A stretch of 64,000 nt of DNA, taken from NCBI GenBank assembly GCA_964491515.1, contig CAZBGQ010000003.1, positions 30,616 through 94,615 of the forward strand, given 5' to 3'. The stretch comes from CAZBGQ01 sp964491515. Lineage in GTDB: Bacteria > Patescibacteriota > Gracilibacteria > UBA1369 > UBA12473. Below the pieces are notes generated by a model. The model was given only the letters and a program-made list of their open reading frames with translations. It had not been told where the DNA came from and did no database searches. Below are positions 1 through 8,008 of the stretch, in pieces (positions within the stretch are counted from its first letter, which is position 1; every line of letters starts with the position of its first letter). A program made the position numbers and the translations under genes.

Positions 1-1
1 T

Positions 2-1075
2 TCGGCTTCTTTCACCGGCATTGGGCGGTACGTTTATGAACTGACCGGTCGTCTTTTTGAGCTGGACCATGACAATGAGTACGTCCTATTCATGAACGAT
101 CCTCAGTATGAAACGTTCACCCCTCCGAATGATCGCGTCCGCAAAGTTCGAGTGAATGCTAAGCACTATTCTTGGGCTGAACAGGTTCGATTTTTAAAAC
201 TATTGAATCGTGAAAAATTAGACTTGGTCCACTTCACTCATTTCAATGCGCCTATTTTATATAGGGGAGCAAGTGTTGTGACTATTCATGATCTCACACT
301 ATCTTTTTATCCAGGTAAAAAGATGACTTCATGGCTCCATCGATCCGCCTATCACGGGGTGCTTGAATCTGTTGTAAAGAGGTCACGTCGTGTTGTTGCA
401 GTTTCAAACAACACAAAAAAAGACTTAGTGAAATTATTAGGAACACCGGCAGATAAGATTGAGGTAATACTTGAAGGAGTCGCTAAAGAGTTTCGTGTTT
501 TGGAAAATCCACCAAAGCCTGAGGTGGAGTTCTTTTTGTATACCGGCGTATGGAGAAGTCACAAAAATGTGGTCAATTTATTGAAGGCGTTTAGTCAATT
601 ATGCCATGACGATTCTTTTAAAGGACAACTTCTAATTACAGGAAAAGAAGACCCGTTTTATCCTGAGGTTAAGGAAACCATTAAAGAGCTCGGACTGGGG
701 GAGCGTGTGGTTTTAACGGGACTTGTTTCTGAAGAAAAATTAATTGAACTGTATAACACCGCTCGTGTTTATGTGATGCCATCTTTGTATGAAGGGTTTG
801 GACTGCCCCCACTTGAAGCCATGGCATGCGGCACTCCAGTGGCTAGCTCCAATACGTCATCTTTGCCAGAAGTGTGTGGAGAGGGGAATGCCTTATTTTT
901 TGATCCCAAAAATATTGAGGACATGGCACAAGCTATGAAGAAACTTTGGGATGATGAAAGACTGCAAGCTGACTTAGTAAAACGTGGACTTGAACGTGTG
1001 CTCGACTTTTCATGGGATCGCATGGCCAAAACAACGCTTGAGCTCTATACTAAAGCCTCTTATGAAAAAAACTGA
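2..1075 (+). CDS. Glycosyltransferase family 4-type, 5' end outside the window
   Basis: Retaining GT-B glycosyltransferase that moves a sugar from a nucleotide-sugar donor to a glycan or lipid acceptor, probably in cell-surface polysaccharide synthesis. The frame stays open to the left edge and encodes the typical N-terminal motif GIGRYVYEL before the first ATG at position 92, so the real start lies upstream of the window. The C-terminal half has the donor-site signature EGFGLPPLEAMACGTPV (E-x7-E type) and a Rossmann core. The last 14 bases overlap the next gene, suggesting translational coupling. Acceptor and donor cannot be deduced. Confidence 0.9.
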   Translation, partial: SASFTGIGRYVYELTGRLFELDHDNEYVLFMNDPQYETFTPPNDRVRKVRVNAKHYSWAEQVRFLKLLNREKLDLVHFTHFNAPILYRGASVVTIHDLTLSFYPGKKMTSWLHRSAYHGVLESVVKRSRRVVAVSNNTKKDLVKLLGTPADKIEVILEGVAKEFRVLENPPKPEVEFFLYTGVWRSHKNVVNLLKAFSQLCHDDSFKGQLLITGKEDPFYPEVKETIKELGLGERVVLTGLVSEEKLIELYNTARVYVMPSLYEGFGLPPLEAMACGTPVASSNTSSLPEVCGEGNALFFDPKNIEDMAQAMKKLWDDERLQADLVKRGLERVLDFSWDRMAKTTLELYTKASYEKN

Positions 1076-1382
1076 ATTCACACCATTGGCTGATTTACTC
1101 ACTCGCACGGTTAATCATTACAACTTACGCCGCCAAGTAGATGGATCGTTGATGTGTCATCATTTCCGAAAACTAGCGATACAATTATGGGATGAGTCCA
1201 TAGATGAATGTGTTCGTCCTGTCTCCTATAAAGATGGGGTCTTAAAAATAGCAGTAGTGGATTCTGGGTGGGCACAACAAATGCAATTCAAGAAAGCGAC
1301 CCTAATGGAAGGATTAGCAACCGCCTGCCCGGAAAGCACGATAAAATCGCTTCGCATAACGGTTGAGGCGTTTTCTGCTTGA
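1062..1382 (+). CDS. DUF721/DciA-like protein
   Basis: Small protein of about 106 residues, starting MKKTEFTPL. An upstream in-frame ATG at 984 lies deep inside the glycosyltransferase gene and is unlikely to be used. The layout (short N-terminal helix, then a KH-like fold with the pattern GVLKIAVVDSGWAQQMQFKK) matches the DUF721 family. In many bacteria this family is DciA, which helps load the replicative helicase DnaB. The assignment rests on pattern recognition only; helicase loading here is inferred from the family. Confidence 0.65.
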   Translation: MKKTEFTPLADLLTRTVNHYNLRRQVDGSLMCHHFRKLAIQLWDESIDECVRPVSYKDGVLKIAVVDSGWAQQMQFKKATLMEGLATACPESTIKSLRITVEAFSA

Positions 1383-1440
1383 CTTTATTTACCCCAACGC
1401 TAAACTGAGCCCCGCAAATCTATATTATTAATCTGTTCTC

Positions 1441-1986
1441 TTGCTTCGAATTAGACTCACCCGTACAGGGAAAAAAAGCCAACCTAGTTACCGTATCGTT
1501 GTTGCCGAGCATTCAGCTCCGGTGAAAAGTAAATATGTAGAGATCTTAGGTCACTACAATCTTTCTCAGACTCCACGCCAATTGGTTGTGGACCAAGACC
1601 GTGTTAAATATTGGATCTCTGTTGGGGCTAAACCTTCAGATTCAGTAGCGGTTCTTTTGAAAAATCTTGGAATGGACGACATGGAGAAATACATTGTTAA
1701 GCCACGTGACTTGAAACGTAAAAAACGAAATGCTCCTGAAGAAGAGGATGCACCCGCTCCAAAGGCAACCGTGACTGAAGAGGCACCTGTCGAAGAGGCA
1801 CCTGTCGAAGAGGCACCTGTCGAAGAGGCACCTGNNNNNNNNNNNNNNNNNNNNNNNNNNNNNNNNNNNNNNNNNNNNNNNNNNNNNNNNNNNNNNNNNN
1901 NNNNNNNNNNNNNNNNNNNNNNNNNNNNNNNNNNCGAAGAGGCACCTGCTGAAGAAGAAACTCCTAAAGAAGATTCCGCTGAATAG
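1441..1986 (+). CDS. rpsP: 30S ribosomal protein S16 with an acidic repeat tail
   Basis: The first ~85 residues are canonical S16 (RIRLTRTGKKSQPSYRIVV near the N-terminus), a small-subunit assembly protein. Translation starts at TTG: the next in-frame ATG would remove the conserved N-terminus. A TATATT/TATTAT -10-like stretch at 1421-1428 leaves only a very short leader. After the S16 domain comes an unusual low-complexity tail of EEAPV units (15-nt repeats) that runs into the N gap and resumes in frame afterwards (EEAPAEEETPKED). Ordinary S16 is 80-100 residues, so the tail is an extension. The gene next door, khpA, is the usual neighbour of rpsP. Confidence 0.95.
   Translation: MLRIRLTRTGKKSQPSYRIVVAEHSAPVKSKYVEILGHYNLSQTPRQLVVDQDRVKYWISVGAKPSDSVAVLLKNLGMDDMEKYIVKPRDLKRKKRNAPEEEDAPAPKATVTEEAPVEEAPVEEAPVEEAPXXXXXXXXXXXXXXXXXXXXXXXXXXXXXXXXXXEEAPAEEETPKEDSAE
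1777..1834 (+). repeat. 15-bp tandem repeat in the rpsP tail
   Basis: Three full copies and one 13-base partial copy of GAAGAGGCACCTGTC, encoding EEAPV, lie directly before the N run; another unit (ending GCT) follows the gap at 1936. The repeat phase is the same on both sides, so the unresolved part is most likely more copies of the same unit. Confidence 0.95.
1835..1934. other. Scaffold gap (100 N)
   Basis: Exactly 100 unknown bases, the conventional filler for a gap of unknown size. Continuing the 15-bp repeat in phase would need a length of 1 plus a multiple of 15, which 100 is not, so the true length differs. Confidence 0.97.
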
Positions 1987-2035
1987 TTTCATTTATTTAT
2001 TTTAGTACCCCTTATTTCTTTAACTCCTTTTTTTA

Positions 2036-2551
2036 ATGGATGATTCACAAGGGTCCGATCGCGATTTCATCGAATACGTGGTCAAACAAATTGTTGACGA
2101 ACCGGATGCAGTCGAAGTACACCGCTCTGTCGACGAATTAGGTGTTCTTATTACACTTAAAGTTGGTAAATTCGACATGGGTAAGGTTATTGGCAAAAGT
2201 GGCCAAACTGCCAAGTCTCTTCGCACGTTATTGCGTGTGATCGGTTCTAAGAACAATGCACGTGTTAACCTCAAAATCATCGAGCCCGAAGGAAGTGAAA
2301 TGGGCATGGGTGGTAACATGGGAGGAAACAAGGCTATGGGTGACGACGACGCCACAGCAGGTGATGACGCTGCCGCTAGTGATGATTCAGCTCCAGTGGC
2401 TGAATTTTCTGTTGAAGTTCCAGCTGTCGAAGAAACTGCCGTTGAAGCTCCAGTCGTTGAGACTCCAGCCGTCGAAGAAGCTGCTCCTCTTGAAGAGGAT
2501 ATGGCCGACAAGCATTCCACACTTCCCGATGATCTTGATTTAGAGATCTAG
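2036..2551 (+). CDS. khpA: KH-domain RNA-binding protein KhpA with acidic tail
   Basis: Residues 1-80 are a KhpA-type KH domain with the RNA-contacting loop GKVIGKSGQT (GxxG core). The family binds RNA, often with KhpB/Jag, and influences division and ribosome biogenesis. At 171 residues it is about twice the usual length: a Gly/Met-rich linker is followed by an acidic Ala/Val/Pro/Glu tail (PAVEETAVEAPVVETPAVEE) that resembles the S16 tail encoded just upstream. It lies in the classic rpsP-khpA order, 49 bases after rpsP, and is followed by a strong terminator. Confidence 0.9.
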   Translation: MDDSQGSDRDFIEYVVKQIVDEPDAVEVHRSVDELGVLITLKVGKFDMGKVIGKSGQTAKSLRTLLRVIGSKNNARVNLKIIEPEGSEMGMGGNMGGNKAMGDDDATAGDDAAASDDSAPVAEFSVEVPAVEETAVEAPVVETPAVEEAAPLEEDMADKHSTLPDDLDLEI

Positions 2552-2574
2552 TGTTCGAATTGTTGTGATCTTAA

Positions 2575-2608
2575 AAGTCCCTTGCGATGAAGCGAGGGAC
2601 TTTTTTTT
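2575..2608 (+). terminator. Intrinsic terminator after khpA
   Basis: An 11-bp stem (AAGTCCCTTGC with GCGAGGGACTT, one G-U pair), a GATGAA loop, and a run of eight T. It closes the rpsP-khpA unit. Confidence 0.92.
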
Positions 2609-2663
2609 AGGGCGGGGAAGGAACGGCGGATGAACGCGGAGAGAGGCAATCCCCAAAACGGGG

Positions 2664-3089
2664 TTGTCAGTTCATGCGGTCTTCGATTACAATGCAAATA
2701 CTATGTTAGATGACAGCCCGGGTGGATCATTAGTGGATGTAGCAGAAAACCTCGATATCATGGAGGTATTCATTCGATTTGTAGCGATTGCATTCATTGT
2801 CGCTGGAATTTTAGCAGTAGTATTCATCTTCTTTGGTGGCATTTCATTTATCCTTTCCGGTGGAAATGAAGAAAAAATCAAACAAGCCATCAGTACGATT
2901 CGTTATTCTGTGATTGGATTGATTTTTGCGGTGGGTGCCATTTTTGTTGTCGGAGTACTAGCCAAGTTTTTGGGAGTATCTGACACGATCAACTTTCTTA
3001 AATATTCTCAAATTGTTGACACCATTCAGTCAATCACCCAAAGCTTTGGAGCTGACACAGGAAGCACTGGCATTGAACGCTTAGAATAA
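2664..3089 (+). CDS. T4SS pilin-like small membrane protein
   Basis: Protein of 141 residues if the TTG at 2664 is used, or 128 if the ATG at 2703 (MLDDSPGGSL) is used; the sequence does not decide. Two hydrophobic segments (about residues 36-62 and 79-104) flank a short polar turn, FILSGGNEEKIKQA. This layout and turn are typical of the VirB2/TrbC-like 'T4SS_pilin' family common in CPR genomes, whose members sit in the inner membrane and may be assembled into surface fibres. Its stop codon overlaps the start of the 5' nuclease gene by one base. No secretion-system ATPase is nearby. Confidence 0.7.
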   Translation: MSVHAVFDYNANTMLDDSPGGSLVDVAENLDIMEVFIRFVAIAFIVAGILAVVFIFFGGISFILSGGNEEKIKQAISTIRYSVIGLIFAVGAIFVVGVLAKFLGVSDTINFLKYSQIVDTIQSITQSFGADTGSTGIERLE

Positions 3090-3991
3090 TGAAAACTTTT
3101 GTCATCATCGATGGCCATGCCCTTATCTACAGGGGTTATTACGCGATCCCTCAACTTCGAACAAGGCAAGGAGAATTGGTAAATGCAGTGTATGGATTTT
3201 CTATGATGCTGCTTAACATGTTGATCAAACTCAAACCTGACTACTTGGCGGTTGCCTTTGATTTAAAGGGGCCCACGTTCCGTCATGAAGCCTATGAAGG
3301 GTACAAAGCCACACGCTCAGAAACACCTGATGATTTAATCCCGCAAGTACCACGCGTAAGGCAGGTAGTCGAAGCGTTTCAAATTCCCGTTTTTCAAAAA
3401 GAAGGGTTTGAAGCAGACGATTTAATTGGAACTTTAGCTAAAAAAATTGAGGCCCATCCTGATGTGGAATTCTTAATTCTATCGGGGGATATGGATCTCA
3501 CGCAACTCATTACGGATCAAGTGAATGTGTTGGCACCGCTTTCAGGATTTAACGAAGCAAAAAGATACGACGCACAAGCAGTGATGGACAAATATGGCAT
3601 CTGGCCACATCAAATGGTGGACTACAAAGCTTTGGTAGGGGACACAAGCGATAACATTCCTGGAGTGATGGGCATTGGGAAAAAAACTGCCTCAAAACTG
3701 CTGTTTCAATATGAGACACTGGATGGCGTTTATGAGCACTTAGACGAGATAAATGGATCTGTGCATGATAAACTAGCCAAAGACAAGGAGATGGCCTACA
3801 AATCCCAGCATTTAGCTCAAATAATAGTAGATGTTCCTGCGGATTTTGACTTAGAGGCGTGTCACACCCATGAAGTGAATGGACAACAAGTTAAATTACT
3901 TTTTGGCGAACTAGAATTCAATCGATTGATGCCTAAATTTGAAGAGCTCTGTGCGGCATGGAGAGAGAAAGAACAGCCGGCATTGTTCTGA
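3089..3991 (+). CDS. Stand-alone 5'-3' exonuclease (PolA N-domain type)
   Basis: FEN-like 5' nuclease that removes RNA primers and flaps. The 300 residues cover only the nuclease module: N-terminal IIDGHALIYRGYYA, the acidic metal-binding cluster EGFEADDLIGTLAKK and LSGDMDLTQL, and the helix-hairpin-helix DNA-binding part GDTSDNIPGVMGIGKKTASKLL. The frame ends in TGA without any polymerase domain, so it is a separate protein and not a fragment of full-length PolA. It overlaps the pilin-like gene by one base (TAATG). Confidence 0.9.
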   Translation: MKTFVIIDGHALIYRGYYAIPQLRTRQGELVNAVYGFSMMLLNMLIKLKPDYLAVAFDLKGPTFRHEAYEGYKATRSETPDDLIPQVPRVRQVVEAFQIPVFQKEGFEADDLIGTLAKKIEAHPDVEFLILSGDMDLTQLITDQVNVLAPLSGFNEAKRYDAQAVMDKYGIWPHQMVDYKALVGDTSDNIPGVMGIGKKTASKLLFQYETLDGVYEHLDEINGSVHDKLAKDKEMAYKSQHLAQIIVDVPADFDLEACHTHEVNGQQVKLLFGELEFNRLMPKFEELCAAWREKEQPALF

Positions 3992-4294
3992 GTATGAAGG
4001 CTACTTAACAGAGCTACTGAACACTAAAGTTGTACAACCTTTATTTACCATGTTTCACCCTTTTTAATAGAAACGTCAATTTTGCGCTTCGGGAAGCCGT
4101 TTTTTGGCTTTTGGCTGGGAAAATCACGGACTGACTAAATGTTTGTTTTTGGCTTTCCTCCATTGAAAAATCTGTATCACTTTTTTGAACAATTGGCTTA
4201 AATAAGCCCTTTCTTAAGGAAAAAAGCCTTGCGCGGGCTCAAAAGCGGAGCTATAGTCTCGGCAGACTTTCAGACATTAACCTCTTATTTTACT
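3992..4294. other. Intergenic region before ftsA
   Basis: About 300 bases with no convincing gene. It holds a weak hairpin followed by six T (GCTT CGGG AAGC, about 4084-4104), a second T-rich GGCTTTTGGCT patch, and the ftsA promoter at its right end. Confidence 0.6.
4229..4257 (+). promoter_or_regulatory. Sigma70-type promoter of ftsA
   Basis: TTGCGC (4229-4234), a 17-base spacer, and TATAGT (4252-4257). Transcription would begin near 4264, leaving a leader of about 30 bases. This argues for the ATG at 4295 as the ftsA start, because the in-frame TTG at 4229 is the -35 box itself. Confidence 0.75.
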
Positions 4295-5530
4295 ATGGCG
4301 AAGAGTCACATAATTGCCGGTCTCGATATTGGTAGCTCCAAAATTCGAGTTGTGATTGGCACGCTGGATGAATCCAGCACTCAACTAAATGTTATCGGTG
4401 TGGGAGTATCTCCTTCTATGGGTCTTCGCAAAGGGCGAGTGATCGATGTCGAAGAAGCGATAAATAGTATTTCTTCGTCGCTCGAAGATGCTGAGCGCAT
4501 GTCCGGAGAACCGGTCAATCATGTGTTCCTTGGTATTGGTGGAAGCCACTTGGAATCTATGGATTCTAAGGGTGTCATTGCTATTCCGAATGGCAATGAA
4601 ATCACTGAAGCTGATGTGGATCGTGTTCTTGAGGCAGCGCAAGCCGTTTCAATTCCATCCAACCGACGTATTTTACGTATCATTCCAAAAGCGTTCTCTG
4701 TGGACGAACAGAAAGGAATCAAATATCCAGTGGGCATGACCGGCATCCGCCTTGAAGTGGAAGCTCATCTTGTTACCGGATTAGTACTTGCTATTAAGAA
4801 TATTGAAAAATGTGTACATCAAGCTGGTGTGGACATTGACGATATTATCCCGAATGGACTGGCTTCATCTGAAGCGGTTCTTTCTAAGCGTCAAAAAGAA
4901 CTTGGCGTGGTGGTGGTCGATATTGGATCAGGTGGAACTTCTGTTGTGGTGTTCGAAGAAGGCACAACCTTACACACGGCGACGGTGCCTGTGGGAGGAG
5001 AAAGTGTCACCAACGACATTGCAATCGGGCTTCGTACTTCGATTGATACCGCTGAAAAAATTAAGATTGAATACGGTTCATGTAATCCAGATGATGTTAA
5101 CGATCGTGAAACCATCGACCTTTCTCTTATTAGTAAGATCGATGCTCAAACGGTTTCTAAACGTCACATGGCAGAAATTATTCAAGCTCGTTATCACGAA
5201 ATTTTCATTCTTGTTAAAGATGAATTGGCCAAGATCAACCGCGACGGCATGTTGCCGGCTGGTGTGGTATTGACTGGTGCTGGAGTGAAGATGCCAGGTG
5301 TTATTGATTTAGCACGTGAAACATTGAATCTACCAGTTCAAATTGGATTCCCTCAAAACTTTGAAGGTGTGGTTGATAAGATTGATGACCCTGCTTATGC
5401 AACCGCCATTGGTTTGGCTATTTGGGGATCTAAGTTTGAAGGACCCCGCTATAACTTCGATTTCCGAGGCCTCAAAATGGGCAAAGCTCTTACAGGCATT
5501 AAAAACTGGGCTAAAAGCCTTTTACCTTAA
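4295..5530 (+). CDS. ftsA: Cell division protein FtsA
   Basis: Actin-like ATPase that tethers FtsZ to the membrane. The N-terminus IIAGLDIGSSKIRVVIG is the phosphate-1 motif, VVVVDIGSGGTSVVVF phosphate-2, and VVLTGAGVKMPGVIDLA the adenosine motif. The last ~17 residues (MGKALTGIKNWAKSLLP) form the amphipathic membrane-targeting helix. I chose the ATG at 4295 (MAKSHIIAG), since the longer frame starts within the promoter. ftsZ follows after 22 bases, the standard order. Confidence 0.96.
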   Translation: MAKSHIIAGLDIGSSKIRVVIGTLDESSTQLNVIGVGVSPSMGLRKGRVIDVEEAINSISSSLEDAERMSGEPVNHVFLGIGGSHLESMDSKGVIAIPNGNEITEADVDRVLEAAQAVSIPSNRRILRIIPKAFSVDEQKGIKYPVGMTGIRLEVEAHLVTGLVLAIKNIEKCVHQAGVDIDDIIPNGLASSEAVLSKRQKELGVVVVDIGSGGTSVVVFEEGTTLHTATVPVGGESVTNDIAIGLRTSIDTAEKIKIEYGSCNPDDVNDRETIDLSLISKIDAQTVSKRHMAEIIQARYHEIFILVKDELAKINRDGMLPAGVVLTGAGVKMPGVIDLARETLNLPVQIGFPQNFEGVVDKIDDPAYATAIGLAIWGSKFEGPRYNFDFRGLKMGKALTGIKNWAKSLLP

Positions 5531-5552
5531 CAAGTTCCTAACCCCCTAACCC

Positions 5553-6749
5553 ATGACCCAACAGGACGACCAAGACGCAGCATTGCGCAATTTATTTTCT
5601 TCCTCTTCGCCCAAACGGCGAAATATGGAAGTCACTCCGGACATTACTCCGGTGGCTCAAATCAAGGTCCTTGGCCTTGGCGGAGGTGGCTCTAATGCCA
5701 TCAATCGTATGGTGAAATCAAATGTACGTGGTATCGAGTTCCTTGCGGTGAACTGTGATGCTCAAGCTCTCTACCATTCAGAGGCTCCATGCAAAATCAA
5801 TATTGGCAAAGCGACCACTCGTGGACTTGGAGCTGGTGCTAACCCTGAAGTAGGGAAGCAAGCAGCCGAAGAAAGTTCAGAGGAAATCAAATCAGCGTTG
5901 CAAGGCGCCGACATGGTTTTCATTACATGTGGACTTGGAGGTGGAACTGGAACTGGTTCTGCTCCAGTGATCGCCGAAATTGCCAAGGAATTGGGAATTT
6001 TAACGGTCGGTGTGGTCACCAAACCGTTCTCGTTTGAAGGCGCTCGACGCAAAGTTCAAGCTGAGGAAGGACTTGAGAACCTCAAAAACAAAGTCGATAC
6101 TCTTATTACTATTCCAAACGACAAGATTTTGTCTCTCATCGATAAAAAGACTCCACTTGTGGATGCTTTCACGGTGGTTGATGACGTGCTTCGGCAAGGA
6201 GTGCAAGGCATTGCTGACTTGATCACCATTCATGGAATGATTAACGTTGACTTCGCTGATGTTAAAACCGTTATGGAAAACGCTGGATCTGCTCTTATGG
6301 GAATTGGCTATGGCACTGGTGAAAACCGTGCTTCACAAGCGGCTAAGGCAGCGATCGAAAGCCCACTTCTTGAGCTCGATATTGTTGGAGCTAAAGGAAT
6401 TCTCTTCAATATTACAGGTGGAAATGACTTGTCTATGTTCGAAGTTGATGAAGCGGCTCGTATCATTACCGAAGCGGCTGATCCTGATGCCAATATTATC
6501 TTTGGTGCGGTGGTCAACGATTCATACACTGGAGAAATCAAGGTTACTGTGGTTGCCACAGGATTCGATGAAGCTCGACGTGGTGGCGTGAACATGTTCC
6601 GCGGTGGACTGGAAAATCGATCTTCTATGCCAATGGCAAAGAAATCAGTTCAAACTGGACCAACTGCCGATGAAGCATCTAATGCTGCTAGCAAAACCGA
6701 AAACGAACTCGACATTCCTGCGTTCATTCGACGTAGCATGACCAAATAG
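5553..6749 (+). CDS. ftsZ: Cell division protein FtsZ
   Basis: Tubulin-like GTPase that forms the Z-ring. It has the N-terminal nucleotide loop LGGGGSNAINRM, the tubulin signature GGGTGTGSAPVIAE, the T7 loop NVDFADVKTVM, and the C-terminal peptide DIPAFIRRSMTK, which binds FtsA and other partners. Its 398 residues are normal for the family. It is co-transcribed with ftsA and followed by an intrinsic terminator. Confidence 0.98.
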   Translation: MTQQDDQDAALRNLFSSSSPKRRNMEVTPDITPVAQIKVLGLGGGGSNAINRMVKSNVRGIEFLAVNCDAQALYHSEAPCKINIGKATTRGLGAGANPEVGKQAAEESSEEIKSALQGADMVFITCGLGGGTGTGSAPVIAEIAKELGILTVGVVTKPFSFEGARRKVQAEEGLENLKNKVDTLITIPNDKILSLIDKKTPLVDAFTVVDDVLRQGVQGIADLITIHGMINVDFADVKTVMENAGSALMGIGYGTGENRASQAAKAAIESPLLELDIVGAKGILFNITGGNDLSMFEVDEAARIITEAADPDANIIFGAVVNDSYTGEIKVTVVATGFDEARRGGVNMFRGGLENRSSMPMAKKSVQTGPTADEASNAASKTENELDIPAFIRRSMTK

Positions 6750-6769
6750 TTCGATTAGATCAAAATAGG

Positions 6770-6802
6770 AAGCCCTGCTTCGAAAGAAATGGGGCTTTTT
6801 TG
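6770..6802 (+). terminator. Intrinsic terminator after ftsZ
   Basis: AAGCCC pairs with GGGCTT across a 16-base loop and is followed by a T run. Confidence 0.8.
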
Positions 6803-6821
6803 TTAGTAACTTTTTTTAACT

Positions 6822-6889
6822 GTAGAATTCCAAATTTGGGAGACCATATTCCCAGGTTCGATTTTTGAGTCATGTCAAATGAATTCTAC
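6822..6889 (+). ncRNA. Small structured element A (paired with element B at 29553)
   Basis: A 68-base segment bounded by the perfect 9-bp inverted repeat GTAGAATTC / GAATTCTAC. The helix continues outward past one T-T mismatch with AAC/GTT. Inside are GGGA...TCCC and TTTGA-GTCATG-TCAAA hairpins. Its interior shares the blocks CATATT, CAGGTT and CATGTCAAAT with the element at 29553-29621, while the closing helix there has a different sequence that still pairs. It lies between the ftsZ terminator and the FemAB gene. The strand shown is an assumption; function is unknown. Confidence 0.5.
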
Positions 6890-6953
6890 TGTTGATTATT
6901 TATGTGTGTGACATTGGCGCGTCATGACCATTTCATGAACGGAAATCACACGC

Positions 6954-6959
6954 TATACT
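6954..6959 (+). promoter_or_regulatory. -10 element of the FemAB gene (leaderless)
   Basis: TATACT ends six bases before the ATG at 6966, so transcription would begin at or next to the start codon. No clear -35 box is seen. Confidence 0.6.
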
Positions 6960-6965
6960 TGGCCC

Positions 6966-7973
6966 ATGAAAATTTCCGTATTAAATAAAGATGATCGCTC
7001 AGCATATGATCGTTTTGTCGCTGCCAACAAGGGCAGCGTGGTGCAGTCATGGGGGTGGGGAGAATTTCAGAAAACTATTCCATCTCGTGGGAAATTTTGG
7101 GTACTTGCAGCAGAAGAAGAAGGCAAATGGGTGGGCACTGCATTGGTTATACGTCAGCGACTACCGTTTGGGTTGTGTTGGTTGTCGGTCGCACGAGGAC
7201 CGATTATTTCAGTAACTGAAGGGGAGGAGTGGAAAGTGTGGGAATCGCTACTTCCAACGATTCGTGGCATCGGCCATAAAGAAAAAGCCGTGTTTGTCCG
7301 CGTGGAGCCAACCTTGGGCTGCGAGCTTGATTTTGAAGAATTAGGCCTACGAAAAGCACATGCTCATTACCAGCCGGAATGGTCACTGCGCGTGGACCTA
7401 ATGGTTTCGGAGGAAGACATTTTAAAACAAATGAAGCAAAAGGGACGCTACAACATCAAAGTTGCAACGAAGGCGGGAGTGACCGTTCGAATGACACATG
7501 CTCCCAAAGATGTGGCCGCATTCTACAATGTACTTAAAAAAACCGGAGGAAGGGATGGATTTTCCATTCACGACCAGGCCTATTATGAAGCATTTGTATC
7601 TCGAGGGCATAAAGAAGGCTGGGGAGAACTGTTTGTAGCAGAAATAGACGGCAAAGTAATTGGTGGATTATTGGCCACATTTTTCGGAGACACAGCCACT
7701 TATTATTATGGAGCGTCTGACCATGCCCATCGTTCATCTATGGCCCCATATCTGACGCAATGGACGGCCATACAAGAAGGGAAACGTCGTGGGTGCCATT
7801 GGTATGACTTTCTAGGGATAGCGCCCCCAAACGAGCCAAAACATGTATGGGCCGGCATCACCCAATTCAAAGAAAAATTTGGAGGTGAAAAAATTCATTA
7901 CCCACAAGCTCACGAATACGTATTTAAGGGATTTTGGTACGGAGTTATGTTGCTTAGAAAGCGCTTCTCCTAA
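6966..7973 (+). CDS. FemAB-family aminoacyltransferase
   Basis: GNAT-fold enzyme family (FemA/FemB/FemX, lipid II:glycine glycyltransferase type) that adds an amino acid from aminoacyl-tRNA to the peptidoglycan stem peptide. Recognisable segments are VVQSWGWGEFQKT near the N-terminus, the basic pair region KQKGRYNIKVATKAGV in the centre, and GATYYYGA-like and YDFLGIAPP segments in the second half (TATYYYGASD, HWYDFLGIAPPNEP). At 335 residues it has a normal length. It could also be a related peptidoglycan-bridge or GNAT enzyme. It sits just after the division operon, separated from it by a terminator and element A. Confidence 0.8.
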   Translation: MKISVLNKDDRSAYDRFVAANKGSVVQSWGWGEFQKTIPSRGKFWVLAAEEEGKWVGTALVIRQRLPFGLCWLSVARGPIISVTEGEEWKVWESLLPTIRGIGHKEKAVFVRVEPTLGCELDFEELGLRKAHAHYQPEWSLRVDLMVSEEDILKQMKQKGRYNIKVATKAGVTVRMTHAPKDVAAFYNVLKKTGGRDGFSIHDQAYYEAFVSRGHKEGWGELFVAEIDGKVIGGLLATFFGDTATYYYGASDHAHRSSMAPYLTQWTAIQEGKRRGCHWYDFLGIAPPNEPKHVWAGITQFKEKFGGEKIHYPQAHEYVFKGFWYGVMLLRKRFS

Positions 7974-7996
7974 TTGCATATTCTTGGTAATTGTGT

Positions 7997-8002
7997 TATA
8001 AT
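7997..8002 (+). promoter_or_regulatory. -10 element TATAAT, leaderless
   Basis: A perfect TATAAT ends six bases before the ATG at 8009. It rules out the longer TTG-started frame at 7991, which would overlap the promoter. Confidence 0.7.
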
Positions 8003-8008
8003 TGCGCA

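Noticed and set aside
1642..1992. Minus-strand ORFs over the rpsP tail
   Set aside because: Mirror frames of the 15-bp repeat and the N run.
4229..4294. Longer ftsA starting at TTG 4229
   Set aside because: That codon is part of the -35 box, and the added residues are unlike FtsA.
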